Notes: generated by a model not told the origin, from the sequence alone. 64,000 nt of DNA from Parabacteroides sp. PFB2-10 (GCF_029893085.1 NZ_JARXWI010000001.1:248001-312000), one strand, 5' to 3'. Shown: positions 46,372 to 56,543, counted from the stretch's first letter. Made by a program: numbers and translations.

Positions 46372-46391
46372 TCACCGGTTAGAAGCGGTTC

Positions 46392-46892
46392 TTACATGCC
46401 TAATTTGGTTTTTACCTGCGAGGTAATATCTTCGGCATCAGCGCCTACATAAAGCAGATAGGTCACATCGATGATATAGGTGTATCCTTTTTCCGCACCT
46501 ACATCGCTGATGGCTTTCTGTAGTTTTTGATTTACAGGAGCTAATAGTTCGCCCTGTTGCTTCTGAAGATCTTGCTGGGCAAATTGAGACAGTTCCTCAC
46601 CACGAGCTTGCAATTGTTCAATCTCCTGTATACGTCTCATCTTAATATTTTCGCTCAGCGAGTCTTGTTGAGCCATAAATGTCTGGTATTTATTCTGAGC
46701 CTCCTCTCGTAAAGTATTCAATTCGACCATATACTCTTCGTTCAAAGCTTCCAGTTTCTTCATGGCCGCTTCGAATTCCGGCATAGTAGTGTAAATCTCG
46801 TTGGCTTTTACACAGGCAATCTTTGCACTACTTTGCGCAAAAGCGCCTAAAGGTAATAACATAACAACCACAAGGGCGATAATCTTCTTCAT
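46392..46892 (-). CDS. OmpH/Skp family periplasmic chaperone
   Basis: 166 aa, signal peptide (MKKIIALVVVMLLPLGAFAQ). A long coiled-coil-rich middle (about 40-125, EALNEEYMVELNTLREEAQNK) is flanked by beta strands that form the trimer core, as in Skp. It carries unfolded outer-membrane proteins to BamA. It is the second of two such genes; it ends in YLLYVGADAEDITSQVKTKL. Confidence 0.88.
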   Translation of the reverse strand: MKKIIALVVVMLLPLGAFAQSSAKIACVKANEIYTTMPEFEAAMKKLEALNEEYMVELNTLREEAQNKYQTFMAQQDSLSENIKMRRIQEIEQLQARGEELSQFAQQDLQKQQGELLAPVNQKLQKAISDVGAEKGYTYIIDVTYLLYVGADAEDITSQVKTKLGM

Positions 46893-46959
46893 CTGTATTC
46901 AATTATTTATGATTAATATTTCAAACTATTTTGAGTCTAAAGTGCACAAATGTACATAT

Positions 46960-47475
46960 TTATTTGGAATATCCTAACTTCACCAATACCTCGTTGCTGA
47001 TATCGATCTTTGGCGAAGCATAGAGCACACTCATGGCCGAACCACGGTCGAGCACCAATTGGTAGCCCTGGTTTTCCGATATTTCTTTTATCGCGTTATA
47101 GATCTCGTCCTGAATAGGCTTCACCAGGCTTTCGCGCCTTTTGTAGAGTTCGCCTTCCGGTCCGAAATATTGCCGTTTCAAATCCTGCGCTTCCTGTTCT
47201 TTCTTGATGATCTCTTCTTCCCGTTTGGACTTCATCTCCGCGGAAAGGAATACCAGGTCGCTCTGGTAGGTCTTATACATGTTTTGCGCCTCCTGCTGGA
47301 TCGCTTCCACTTCATTCTGCCATTTCTGGGAGAGTTGTCCCAACTGCTCGTTGGTCATCTCATAAGCCGGTATATTCTTCAGGATATACTCCATATCTAT
47401 CAAGGCAAATTTCTGTGCCATAGCACCGACGGTCGTTAATACCATCAGCATGCATACAATCATACTCTTTTTCAT
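46960..47475 (-). CDS. OmpH/Skp family periplasmic chaperone
   Basis: 171 aa from the ATG at 47475, which follows AAGGAGAAG; the TTG at 47502 is less likely. Signal peptide MKKSMIVCMLMVLTTVGAMA, then KFALIDMEYILKNIPAYEM, a typical OmpH opening. The coiled coil is at about 45-110. It lies directly downstream of bamA, its client acceptor. Confidence 0.9.
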   Translation of the reverse strand: MKKSMIVCMLMVLTTVGAMAQKFALIDMEYILKNIPAYEMTNEQLGQLSQKWQNEVEAIQQEAQNMYKTYQSDLVFLSAEMKSKREEEIIKKEQEAQDLKRQYFGPEGELYKRRESLVKPIQDEIYNAIKEISENQGYQLVLDRGSAMSVLYASPKIDISNEVLVKLGYSK

Positions 47476-47557
47476 AACTTCTCCTTTTTTAATTATATAC
47501 AATATGACTTACAAATAGATCCGAGGGTTTACCCCGTCACATATAAATTACGTTAAA

Positions 47558-50236
47558 TTAAAACTCCTGGCCTAAGATAAAGTGGAACTCCCCTTTACGT
47601 CCGCCGCCACCATAATTGGCATGGTCGAAACCGTATGCCCAGTCGATACCCATCAATCCGATCATCGGCAGGAAGATACGCACACCCACACCGGCAGAAC
47701 GTTTCAGGTCGAACGGATTGAAGTCTTTCAGGTTGGTCCAGGCGTTACCCGCTTCTAAGAATACAAGCCCGTAGATTGTGGAGGTCGGTTCCAGTAGGAA
47801 CGGATAGCGAAGCTCCATGCTCAGGCGGGAATAGGCATATGCATTCGAGTGATATCCCCCGTTTCCGGCAATACTACCGTTGGTATACCCGCGAAGCCCG
47901 ATCGTTTCGGTTGCATAGGTGCTGGAATATCCACTCATCCCGTCACCCCCCATATAGAAGGTTTCGAACGGTGTCTTCTTGGCGCTTGTATAAGAACCCA
48001 GCAGACCGTACTCGGCGCGTGCCATCAATACAGGCGTACGCTTAATGCCTGATGTAAGCGGAATCAACGGAACGAAGGTTTTCGCTTTAAATTTCCATTT
48101 ATGGTATTCGATGAAGCGATTCTTTTCCGGATCTTGGTCGCTCATAGAGGCATAATCTTTGTTGGAGAACAATGAATAAGGAGGCGTAGCACTCACTGAG
48201 AACATAAACTGCGAACCGGTACGGGTATACAACGGATTGTCCATGGAGTTGCGCTGAAACATCAATTCCAGGTTGATATTGTGGCAAACACCATTCTGAA
48301 CCAGGAAGTAATCCCAGTCTTTCATCTTATACATCTGGTAATTCAACGTAGCCATAAACTGGAAATAGTCATCCGGCCAGTTCAGACGTTTCCCGTAACC
48401 GGCGGCAATCCCCATCATGACAATGTATTGATCCGGGTCGTATGCCAATTCATAGTTATTGTAGTAGCTGTTGCCATAACCATAACTGCCATAGCCATAA
48501 CCATATCCTCCATAGCCGTATCCATACGAATAGGGATCGTATCCATAGCTTGTATTACTCAGGTAGCGGCTACTTACGTTGGTCATCTTCGAATAGTAGG
48601 CGCTGACCGAGAGAGTATTCGGGCGTTTGCCACCAAACCAGGGATCCATAAAGGATACGCTGTATGCCTGGTAGTATCGCCCGTTGGTTTGTCCGCTCAG
48701 TGTCAGTGTCTGCCCTTCGCCCTGCGGGATAACCCCTTTGTAGGTCGTGGGGTTGAAGAGATTCTTCATCGAGAAGTTGGTAAACTTCAAACTCAACTTA
48801 CCGATAATACCTGTTTGCCCGTAACCGGCAGAGAGTTCTATCTGGTCGTTCGCCTTCGATACCAGGTTGTATTCGATATCTACTGTTCCATTGTCCGGAT
48901 CGGGGATGGGCCGCGGTTCCATATTCTCCGGGTCGAAGTGTCCCATCTGGGCAATCTCACGCAACGAACGCACTATCTCTTCGCGACTGAACAGGGCACC
49001 CGGCTTGGTGCGCAATTCACGGCGGATCACATCTTCATACAAGCGGTCGTTCCCGTTGATAATAATACGATTGATAGTAGCCTGAGGTCCTTCCTGAATA
49101 CGGATTTCCAGCGAAATGGAGTCGTTCTCTACTTCCACCTCCACCGGGTCGGCACCAAAGAAGAGATACCCGTTGTTCATATAGAGATTGGCGACCGCAT
49201 CATCTTCCGACTGCAACCGCTCGTCCAATTTCTTTTGGTTATACACATCTCCGGCTTTCATGTCTAAAAGGAATTCCAATCGCTCGCTCGAATACTGCGT
49301 ATTCCCAACAAATTGTATATTTTTCAAATAATATTTTTCTCCCTCATCGATATCGATGTAGATATCTACATATTTATCGTTGATATTCACTACACTGTCA
49401 ACCACCAGAGTAGCATCCCGGTAACCATGTTCATTGTATTTGGAAAGGATATTGACTTTGTCGTTGACATATTCTTCGGTCGTAAACTTCTTCGTACTGA
49501 AAAGTTCCCGTAAGCTGGTCATAAAGTCATATTTGAAGTTGGCCTTTTCGTTAGTCTTTTTCATGGCCTTTTTCAGATCTTTGTCTTTCAGTGCTTCATT
49601 ACCGGAAAAATAGATACGGTGGATCTTGGTCTTTTCATTCTTATCGATATTGATATTCAGGATTACCTCTCCTTCGTTTGCCAGGTCGTCCTGCTGTACG
49701 ATATCGATATTTACATTCTTAAATCCTTTGTTGTCGAAATAGCGATTGATTACCAGCTTGGCCCGGTCGAGCGCGGCAGGGTGGATCTGCGTCCCTTTCT
49801 TTATGTTCAGCGCTGATTCCAGGTCTTCGCGTTCTCCCTTTTTTACACCGAAATAGTTGACTTGCGATAGTTTGGGGCGCGGTTGCAGGCGATACTCCAA
49901 CCACACCTGGTTGTCCTCAATCTTGGTGGCGAGGATTTTCACGTCGGAGAACAACCCATTCCGCCAGAAGTTTCTTATCGCTTTAGTTATCTCTTCGCCC
50001 GGAACGGAAATCATATCACCTACCGACAGACCGGAATAACCGATCAATAGATAATCTTCATAATGGGGCATACCTGTCACCTGAATATCCGCAATGCGGT
50101 ATTTCCGGGGTGAAAGAGTATACGAAATGGTCGGCACTTCCGCCGGCACCTCAACCTGTGTCGTATCAATCTCCTGGGCAAAAACGCCCGCAGCACAACT
50201 TACGACAATCAATAACAGCACTAATTTTTTGTACAT
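47558..50236 (-). CDS. bamA: Outer-membrane assembly factor BamA
   Basis: 892 aa from the ATG at 50236 (MYKKLVLLL); the TTG at 50242 is rejected. Signal peptide, then five POTRA repeats (about 50-440, IADIQVTGMPHYEDYLL, IHRIYFSGNEALKDKDLKKAM, NIQFVGNTQYSSERLEFLL, INRIIINGNDRLYEDVIRREL), then the beta-barrel ending in FHFILGQEF. It inserts proteins into the outer membrane. One barrel loop (about 558-596) is nearly all Gly, Tyr and Ser. uppS ends at 50243, only 6 nt upstream. Confidence 0.96.
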   Translation of the reverse strand: MYKKLVLLLIVVSCAAGVFAQEIDTTQVEVPAEVPTISYTLSPRKYRIADIQVTGMPHYEDYLLIGYSGLSVGDMISVPGEEITKAIRNFWRNGLFSDVKILATKIEDNQVWLEYRLQPRPKLSQVNYFGVKKGEREDLESALNIKKGTQIHPAALDRAKLVINRYFDNKGFKNVNIDIVQQDDLANEGEVILNINIDKNEKTKIHRIYFSGNEALKDKDLKKAMKKTNEKANFKYDFMTSLRELFSTKKFTTEEYVNDKVNILSKYNEHGYRDATLVVDSVVNINDKYVDIYIDIDEGEKYYLKNIQFVGNTQYSSERLEFLLDMKAGDVYNQKKLDERLQSEDDAVANLYMNNGYLFFGADPVEVEVENDSISLEIRIQEGPQATINRIIINGNDRLYEDVIRRELRTKPGALFSREEIVRSLREIAQMGHFDPENMEPRPIPDPDNGTVDIEYNLVSKANDQIELSAGYGQTGIIGKLSLKFTNFSMKNLFNPTTYKGVIPQGEGQTLTLSGQTNGRYYQAYSVSFMDPWFGGKRPNTLSVSAYYSKMTNVSSRYLSNTSYGYDPYSYGYGYGGYGYGYGSYGYGNSYYNNYELAYDPDQYIVMMGIAAGYGKRLNWPDDYFQFMATLNYQMYKMKDWDYFLVQNGVCHNINLELMFQRNSMDNPLYTRTGSQFMFSVSATPPYSLFSNKDYASMSDQDPEKNRFIEYHKWKFKAKTFVPLIPLTSGIKRTPVLMARAEYGLLGSYTSAKKTPFETFYMGGDGMSGYSSTYATETIGLRGYTNGSIAGNGGYHSNAYAYSRLSMELRYPFLLEPTSTIYGLVFLEAGNAWTNLKDFNPFDLKRSAGVGVRIFLPMIGLMGIDWAYGFDHANYGGGGRKGEFHFILGQEF

Positions 50237-50242
50237 AAACAA

Positions 50243-50992
50243 CTATTCTTTATAGTTTAATTGCTCACTTATTTTCCCGAAACGACGCTCCCGTTTCTGG
50301 TAATACAAGATCGCCTCATACAGTTCCTCCTCTCTGAAAGCCGGCCATGCGATATCGGTGAAATACAATTCCGCATAAGAGCCCTGCCATAATAAGAAAT
50401 TACTGATCCGCTTCTCCCCACCGGATCGGATCAACAGATCCGGATCAGGAATACCTTTGGTGGTCAGATAGTCGGCAAACAACTCTTCCGTGATGGCTTC
50501 CGGCGCCAACTTATTCATGGCCACATCAGCCGCTATCGTCCTGACAGCATTCGTTATCTCCCAACGCGAAGAATAGCTCAGAGCCAATACAAGCGTTGTG
50601 CCTGTATTGACAGAAGTCTCTTCGATGCTCCCCATCAGATTGGCATACACCTCTTCCGGCAAACGCGAAAGATCACCAATCGCTTTCAGGCGCACATTGT
50701 TCTTCATCAGATCAGGCGTCTCCTTCTGAATGGCAGATACCAGTAAAGCCATCAAAGCCAACACTTCGGCTTCCGGGCGATTCCAGTTCTCTGTCGAAAA
50801 AGCATACACCGTCAGGTAGCGTACCCCTATCTTCGAAGCCGCTTCCAACACACGACGAACAGAGACCACCCCTTCCTGGTGACCAAACGAACGATCCTTT
50901 CCCTGAGCCTTAGCCCAACGACCGTTTCCATCCATAATGATTGCCACGTGTTGCGGCAATCCGCTTCTGTCTATCTGTTCAATCAACGACAT
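50243..50992 (-). CDS. uppS: Isoprenyl transferase (undecaprenyl diphosphate synthase)
   Basis: 249 aa. Makes the C55 lipid carrier for cell-wall sugars. Motifs: [21 protein letters not shown] (catalytic Asp and diphosphate site, about 17-37), [15 protein letters not shown], and the C-terminal [27 protein letters not shown]. It sits between the DUF6089 gene and bamA. Confidence 0.97.
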   Translation of the reverse strand: MSLIEQIDRSGLPQHVAIIMDGNGRWAKAQGKDRSFGHQEGVVSVRRVLEAASKIGVRYLTVYAFSTENWNRPEAEVLALMALLVSAIQKETPDLMKNNVRLKAIGDLSRLPEEVYANLMGSIEETSVNTGTTLVLALSYSSRWEITNAVRTIAADVAMNKLAPEAITEELFADYLTTKGIPDPDLLIRSGGEKRISNFLLWQGSYAELYFTDIAWPAFREEELYEAILYYQKRERRFGKISEQLNYKE

Positions 50993-51027
50993 GCTGTATA
51001 TCTATCAGCCGGCTATTTGCCGGTTCT

Positions 51028-51729
51028 CTAAAAAGCAATGCTCTCGGCATTGTTGCATGGCCTGTTTCGCGGTCCAAAGTCCCACGTGATGAAAAACATC
51101 AGGCTCGTGTACCAGTCTTTGTTCTTCCAGGCGCTACTTTTTATCTCATACGGATCCTCTAAGGCCGCCTTCCCTTCCAGGTTGTCTTTGAATAGTTTCC
51201 GGAAAGCAAACTCACAGCCCAGGTTCACCCTGTTTTTTACTTTATACTTCACACCTACGCCCAAAGGAATATGCACACTAAGAAAGGTCTCATCTCCTCC
51301 CGGCGCCAGGGTTACGCCTAACCCGGTCAATAGGTAAGGGGTTATCCTTTGTGTATTCAGATAACCATATTTATCACTGTAAGGAAGGAAATTGAACTCC
51401 ACATGCCCTCCGAACTCCATGATATTGCGGCTGAAAGAAATCTCTTCCTCAAAAGGAAAAACATTCTTCAAACCGGCTGTCGTTCCCGACACTCCCGCCC
51501 ACATCAAGTCGGCCTTGAAAGCCAGCCTGAAATTGGCATTATACCGGAACACCGCGCCAAAAGCGGGGTTAATCCCTTTAAAGAGAGAGGTCTTATTGGC
51601 ATCCCCCATATAGAGATTGCCGCCTGCCATCCCGCCTATTTCATATTTATATTCCTGCGCTCCTAACGCCTGGAATATGTTTAATCCTAAAATTATGATG
51701 AGGACACGTTGAAGAAAAGTCGAAGTCAT
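51028..51729 (-). CDS. DUF6089-type outer-membrane protein
   Basis: 233 aa. Signal peptide cleaved near ALGAQ. The mature part has repeating amphipathic strands and a pattern YEIGGMAGGNLYMGDAN, then FRYNANFRLAFKADLMWAGVSG, as in the small outer-membrane proteins usually found next to uppS and bamA in this phylum. It is probably an eight-strand barrel. The family number is from memory of that context and is the least certain part. Confidence 0.75.
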   Translation of the reverse strand: MTSTFLQRVLIIILGLNIFQALGAQEYKYEIGGMAGGNLYMGDANKTSLFKGINPAFGAVFRYNANFRLAFKADLMWAGVSGTTAGLKNVFPFEEEISFSRNIMEFGGHVEFNFLPYSDKYGYLNTQRITPYLLTGLGVTLAPGGDETFLSVHIPLGVGVKYKVKNRVNLGCEFAFRKLFKDNLEGKAALEDPYEIKSSAWKNKDWYTSLMFFITWDFGPRNRPCNNAESIAF

Positions 51730-51835
51730 AAGCCTGTTTTATAATCTACACCTCTTTTCTTAACGCTAAAAGCCTCATAAAATTATATTTCCACCACGGT
51801 TTCGCCCCTTTACAGGGAAGAATTGTGTAGTGAGA

Positions 51836-53200
51836 TTAAAAGCCTAAGCGATTGATACGTCCTCTCCATATTTCCTGAAGCACGTTTCCATTCGCATACA
51901 TTTTCCCTCCGATTATATGGATGTATTGATTCTTGTCGACAATCACCGAACCATAGCCACGCGCACGATAGGTGTCGGGCAGGATAATCATAGCAGTCAC
52001 CTTCTGCCAGGTCACTCCCTTGTCGATCGATTCATACATATCCCGGTAGGCATTTCCGGCGGTATCGATTCCTCCGATCAAATAGATCTTATCGTCATAG
52101 GCCACCGCCATCACTCCTTCACGGGCTTCGAAATAGCTGGCATTGATGTCGCTCAGACGAGCCCATAATACACCGTCCATCGTTCCCCATGACTGATTGG
52201 TCAACTGGTTGGACAAGCTGCGTCCGCCAACAATCATCAGATAGGAATTGTAGTGGGAGGAATAATATTCTTTGCCAAAACCGATCAGCGGGAAGTCTTC
52301 CGGGACGGTTTCGCCTATCGACCAATTGCCCTCCAGGCTCATCGCTGCGAATTTCAGTTCGCCTGCCTCTTCGACTACGGCTGCCAGTGCCGATTTCGCA
52401 CGTCCACCCTCTTTCACATCGCTGATAATATAGGAGATATACGGTGCATTGTCAACCACCGACCAGCGTTGTCCATCGGTCGATTTATACAATTTGCCAC
52501 TCCATGACGGTGCGTAAAGCGCCCCATCAAAGAGGGTGATCTGCGACAGCAGGATATCATCGGTCGGTAGCCCTTCCAATGCAAGCTGTTCCCAGCTAAT
52601 CATATCAGCCGAGGCATAAAGGCTATAAGGCTGGCTTATACCTGCCGGTTGTGCGTAAAGAAGATACCCCTCCTGCCCGTTGCGCGCAAACGGAAGCACT
52701 TTCTGCTCCTTCATGGTCACATCGGTCACCTGCGTTGCGTATGGCTCCCACTCCAGGGTGTCGGGAATAATCTGATGGATATTCACATGAGCCGTATAAT
52801 TCTTTTTGGTCACCCCGTCATAAGCCGTTACGATAAACTTGACCGGCTTAGAAAAGTCGATCGAATCCGTATCCGAATAGGTCATCAGGGTATCACCCAC
52901 GGCCTCCGGCGTATATTCAATCTCCAAAACGGTAGAGGCATGCGATAGCTTACAAATAGCCATTTTCAAATCTGTCCCAAAAGGGAGGGAGTCCAGATTG
53001 AAGATCAATCCATTGACCTGGTCTATTGTAAATTTAACATCACTCAACTCTTCCACTACGCGACTCTCCAGCGTAAACTCCGTGATCTGAGCGTCTTTAG
53101 CCGGCTCTGCCTCTAACGTAGTACTAGTATCTCCCAGGCAAGAAGACATCAACCAAACAAAACCTCCTGTTATTAACAGTACTAAATTCTTTTTCATCAA
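51836..53200 (-). CDS. DUF6242-type lipoprotein with a propeller-like C-terminal domain
   Basis: 454 aa. Lipobox WLMSSC (Cys about 21). An Ig-like N-terminal part with TVLEIEYTPEA and YDGVTKKNYTAHVNI (about 35-145) precedes a repeat-rich domain with Kelch-like strands (MIVGGRSLSNQLTNQSWG, KIYLIGGIDTAGNAYRDMYES, YIHIIGGKMYANGNVL). Surface location is likely, function unknown. A TACTTTTG promoter element is at 53227-53234. Confidence 0.7.
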   Translation of the reverse strand: MMKKNLVLLITGGFVWLMSSCLGDTSTTLEAEPAKDAQITEFTLESRVVEELSDVKFTIDQVNGLIFNLDSLPFGTDLKMAICKLSHASTVLEIEYTPEAVGDTLMTYSDTDSIDFSKPVKFIVTAYDGVTKKNYTAHVNIHQIIPDTLEWEPYATQVTDVTMKEQKVLPFARNGQEGYLLYAQPAGISQPYSLYASADMISWEQLALEGLPTDDILLSQITLFDGALYAPSWSGKLYKSTDGQRWSVVDNAPYISYIISDVKEGGRAKSALAAVVEEAGELKFAAMSLEGNWSIGETVPEDFPLIGFGKEYYSSHYNSYLMIVGGRSLSNQLTNQSWGTMDGVLWARLSDINASYFEAREGVMAVAYDDKIYLIGGIDTAGNAYRDMYESIDKGVTWQKVTAMIILPDTYRARGYGSVIVDKNQYIHIIGGKMYANGNVLQEIWRGRINRLGF

Positions 53201-53297
53201 AACAAAAGTTGTTGCATATTAAGGCACAAAAGTAGAAACATTTTTTGCTTTATCACCCATACCTACTAATATTTATGTTATTTTAGTTTACATAATA

Positions 53298-53324
53298 CTT
53301 TGTGTAAGCCTATTTTACATAAAG
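53298..53324. promoter_or_regulatory. Inverted repeat upstream of the DUF6242 gene
   Basis: CTTTGTGTAA, 7 nt, TTACATAAAG: near-perfect 10-nt arms about 100 nt upstream of the ATG at 53200. It may be an operator. The rest of 53201-53398 shows only the promoter element noted for the gene. Confidence 0.35.
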
Positions 53325-53398
53325 AGGGTTCTCTGTTGGGTCTGCCGCTGACATCTCCTCACCCTCCGCCTCTATACTTTGCGAAACCGCAGTATAAC

Positions 53399-53441
53399 AA
53401 AAAAAGATGAAGAATTATTTATTGCAAATAATTCTTCATCC
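53399..53441 (-). terminator. Terminator of the arabinose unit
   Basis: Perfect 15-bp stem (GATGAAGAATTATTT 53407-53421 with its complement 53427-53441), 5-nt loop, followed on the minus strand by an eight-T run. It stands 24 nt after the regulator stop codon. Confidence 0.9.
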
Positions 53442-53464
53442 TTTAGTTCTCATTTTTCATGTTA

Positions 53465-54157
53465 TCAGATGGAAAAGTAAGATCCCTTTTCCAGTAGCTG
53501 ATCGTATTTCTCTTTGTTGAATTTATAATAGAAAGCACCTCGTTTGGAGCTTGATTTATCCTTGTCTTCCTGCTTCTCTAAGATATCCATTTCCAACATT
53601 TTCTTGCGGAAATTGCGCTTATCGAAGGCTGTCTGATAAATGGCTTCATAAAGAGATTGCAGCTGCGGCAACGTAAACTTCTCCGGCAACATATTGAACC
53701 CGATAGGTTGCGTAGCCGCTTTTCTGCGCAACAGATCGATCGTATCTTCCAGGATCAGGTTATGGTCGAATATCAATTTACCGACTTTCTCCAGCTCTTT
53801 CCAACGGGCATCATGAATCTTGCAACGCTCTTCATCGAACATCTCCAGATCGATCAGGGCATAATAACCGACCGAGATAACCCGTTCTCCCTCATCACGC
53901 TCCATCTCCCCATAGGCTCCCACCTGTTCCATATACACATCTTCAATGCCTGTGTATTCATAAACAACGCGGGATACGGTTTCCGAAAGGCTTTCGTGTG
54001 TACGTAGGAATCCCCCCATCAGGGTATCCTGTCCTTTGAGTGGTTCGAATTTACGTTTAGAGATCAACAGGTATAATTTTCCATTCTTAAAACCCAGAAT
54101 AATACAGTCGACTGCTACAAAAAATTTATGCTGCTCTTTATAAAATGCTGCTGTCAT
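53465..54157 (-). CDS. Nudix-domain transcriptional regulator, AraR-like
   Basis: 230 aa. An N-terminal Nudix domain (about 10-140) with a degenerate Nudix box: GFLRTHE is present but the catalytic REUxEE reads RVVYEY, so hydrolysis is probably lost. The C-terminal winged helix (about 150-228, FTLPQLQSLYEAIYQTAFDKRNFRKKM) binds DNA. NrtR-type regulators of this kind control arabinose genes in Bacteroides (AraR). Its ATG overlaps the GH127 stop (TAATG), so it is co-transcribed with GH51 and GH127, which fits an L-arabinose-responsive repressor. Confidence 0.85.
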   Translation of the reverse strand: MTAAFYKEQHKFFVAVDCIILGFKNGKLYLLISKRKFEPLKGQDTLMGGFLRTHESLSETVSRVVYEYTGIEDVYMEQVGAYGEMERDEGERVISVGYYALIDLEMFDEERCKIHDARWKELEKVGKLIFDHNLILEDTIDLLRRKAATQPIGFNMLPEKFTLPQLQSLYEAIYQTAFDKRNFRKKMLEMDILEKQEDKDKSSSKRGAFYYKFNKEKYDQLLEKGSYFSI

Positions 54158-56538
54158 TATTGTTTTTTATTTTCCAACAACCTTACTTCTACGATCTTAG
54201 TTGATTGGGCGTTTCTTTGCGCCGCAAATTTAACAGTTAAAATTTTATTTCCACGAAGATTCTCGGGAATTGTATAGGTCGCTGTCCAAATGGAACCTGC
54301 CTGTTTATCTTCGGAAAGGACAGAGGCAAGCAGTTCATCGTTCAGGTAGATCTCCACCTGACGGGGACGCGTATCTTCCAGGAAACTCACATACAACTGC
54401 TGGGCTTTTCCTTCTTCGTTTTTCAACTGATAGCTAAACCATCCTCCCCGGGTCTGACGCCAATGCACCTCATCGCTAAAGCCTGTGTTGGAGTTCTCCG
54501 ACTGAATAAAATGGTCGGATTCGGGCTGTTGCTGTCCGGTTTTCACGCCATCGATCGTGACAGCATCCAATGCCACACGTTCCTTTTCTTCCTGCTCGAT
54601 CTTGCGCTTCAAGGCATCCAATCCATCTTTGGTTGTCTGTGGCCAGTAGATGATATAACGGCTATCGTGCAAACGGAAGAAAGGAATCAACTCCATCTGT
54701 TCAGGGTATTTCTCGGAATAGAGATTCGACAAGGTAAAACGAAGCCCTTCTCCCGGTTGTTTGCGCACGGCATCGACTACACGACCGGCGTCACTAACAA
54801 CAATCGGCATGTCTTTCAAAGGAAGAGGCGTGCCGTGAGCAATATGTCCTCCGCGGCTGTCGTCGGCATAGAGACCGGTCATATTTTCCGTTCCGGTCTT
54901 AGCAGCCAACACCAAGGGACCGTACATAAAGGAATAATAGTTCGATTTATCAGGCAGTTGCTCGGCAGTCAGGTGCATCGGCATCTCCATCTCGACCACA
55001 TCGTTCTTCTTCCATTTGCGATTTACCGCCAGAAAACCCTTCGCGTCGGGGGCGACCGCCACCGCTTTTCCATTCACCTTCACCGTGAGTTCCGCCGGAC
55101 TCACCCAGGCAGGACAACGCAGGTTCAACGTGAAAGCTGTTGTTTTCTTGGGCTGAATGGTCAGTCGCGTCGTTGCCTCATCGGGGAAACGTGTCTCTTG
55201 AACGATCGTTACATTCTTTTCTTTCCAAGTAAGTTGAGAAGGAATAAAGAGGTTGACGTAGAGATTATTGCCGCTATGCGCATAAATCATCTCGCCATAT
55301 TTCGAATGGTTCTCGATGCCTGATCCCACACAGCACCACATACTGGTATGCGGTTGCGAGTAGACACGGTAATGTCCCGGACGCATCTGGGTGAAATAAA
55401 CCAAACCGCCACCCTCGGGATGCTGCGATCCCAGGATATGATTATAGATCGCTCGCTCGTAGTAGTCGAGGTAGCGTTTGTCCATCGAGGTACGATAGAG
55501 CATACGGCTCAGGCGAAGCATGTTGTAGGTATTACAGGTTTCCGGGCCTTCGATGCTGCGAATCAGTTCCGAAAAGTCGTCTGTTGGGTTGAAATGCTCA
55601 TGCACACTGTTTCCACCAATGCTAACCGAACGATTGGCCACCACTGTTTCCCAAAAGAAACGCGTTGCTTCCGACCATTCTTCGTTACCTTCCAGGTCGG
55701 CGATACGTTTGTATCCCAACACTTTCGGTATTTGCGTATTGGCATGCACACCGGTCAGGGTATCCTCTTCGCGCATCAGAGGCACAAGCAAATGCTGATG
55801 AGAAAAGCGACGTGCCAGTTGCAGGTATTTCTGATCACCGGTGATCGCTGCCACATCGGCAAAAGTCTCGTTCAAACCTCCGTGTTCGCTGCGCAACATA
55901 TATTGCACCTGCTCATCCGTTAGGTTCGATATCAAGGCGATCGCCCAGTCTGCCATCTTGACAAGCATCTCCTTCGCCATCTCACTTCCGCCATGCAGGT
56001 AGGCATCACGCAATCCGGCATAGGTCTTATGGATGTTATAGAGTGGCACCCACTTACCATTCAGGTCGAAACCACCGGGACGGATATTACCCTTTGCCAC
56101 ATCGGCCCACATGGCGTTACCACCCGGCACACCACCGATATAACCATTGCCGTTGGCATCCTGGCAACGCTTCCATTCCGACAGCATATAATCTAATCGC
56201 TCTTTGATTTGCTTATCGCCCGTAGAGGCATACATAAGGGAAAGAGCCGACACATAATGCCCGCCGATATGCCCGTCCAATCCGGTATTCTCCCAATTCG
56301 TATAGCTTTCCTTCTTAGGAGTCAGGCCGGCTTCACGCAAGAAAGGAGCCAACAGGCGATCGGCTTCCATCTCCAATAGATATTGTTTATCCAGGTTTTC
56401 CGCATTTTTAAAAGGACCATCTAATAGTCTTACATCCTGCAAATCAAAATAATTCACTTGGGGAGCTATCTGGGCATTCGCAAGGAATGCCACAGATAGT
56501 AGTCCAACAATCAATAGGTTTTTACTCATTTTACTCAT
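54157..56538 (-). CDS. GH127 beta-L-arabinofuranosidase-type enzyme
   Basis: 793 aa with signal peptide (FLANAQ). An alpha/alpha barrel with GGHYVSALSLMYASTGD, then the zinc/cysteine active site: GPETCNTYNML (Glu and Cys, about 330-342) and MWCCVGSGIENHSKYGE (adjacent Cys pair, about 405-410). In known GH127 enzymes three Cys and one Glu hold zinc and one Cys is the nucleophile; all are present. It releases beta-L-arabinofuranose, as found on plant extensins. A C-terminal beta-domain follows (about 690-790). Two ATG codons open the gene (56538 and 56529). Confidence 0.9.
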   Translation of the reverse strand: MSKMSKNLLIVGLLSVAFLANAQIAPQVNYFDLQDVRLLDGPFKNAENLDKQYLLEMEADRLLAPFLREAGLTPKKESYTNWENTGLDGHIGGHYVSALSLMYASTGDKQIKERLDYMLSEWKRCQDANGNGYIGGVPGGNAMWADVAKGNIRPGGFDLNGKWVPLYNIHKTYAGLRDAYLHGGSEMAKEMLVKMADWAIALISNLTDEQVQYMLRSEHGGLNETFADVAAITGDQKYLQLARRFSHQHLLVPLMREEDTLTGVHANTQIPKVLGYKRIADLEGNEEWSEATRFFWETVVANRSVSIGGNSVHEHFNPTDDFSELIRSIEGPETCNTYNMLRLSRMLYRTSMDKRYLDYYERAIYNHILGSQHPEGGGLVYFTQMRPGHYRVYSQPHTSMWCCVGSGIENHSKYGEMIYAHSGNNLYVNLFIPSQLTWKEKNVTIVQETRFPDEATTRLTIQPKKTTAFTLNLRCPAWVSPAELTVKVNGKAVAVAPDAKGFLAVNRKWKKNDVVEMEMPMHLTAEQLPDKSNYYSFMYGPLVLAAKTGTENMTGLYADDSRGGHIAHGTPLPLKDMPIVVSDAGRVVDAVRKQPGEGLRFTLSNLYSEKYPEQMELIPFFRLHDSRYIIYWPQTTKDGLDALKRKIEQEEKERVALDAVTIDGVKTGQQQPESDHFIQSENSNTGFSDEVHWRQTRGGWFSYQLKNEEGKAQQLYVSFLEDTRPRQVEIYLNDELLASVLSEDKQAGSIWTATYTIPENLRGNKILTVKFAAQRNAQSTKIVEVRLLENKKQ

Positions 56539-56543
56539 TTTTT

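Noticed and set aside
48281-49267. 328-codon frame antisense to bamA
   Set aside because: Shadow frame over conserved POTRA and barrel sequence.
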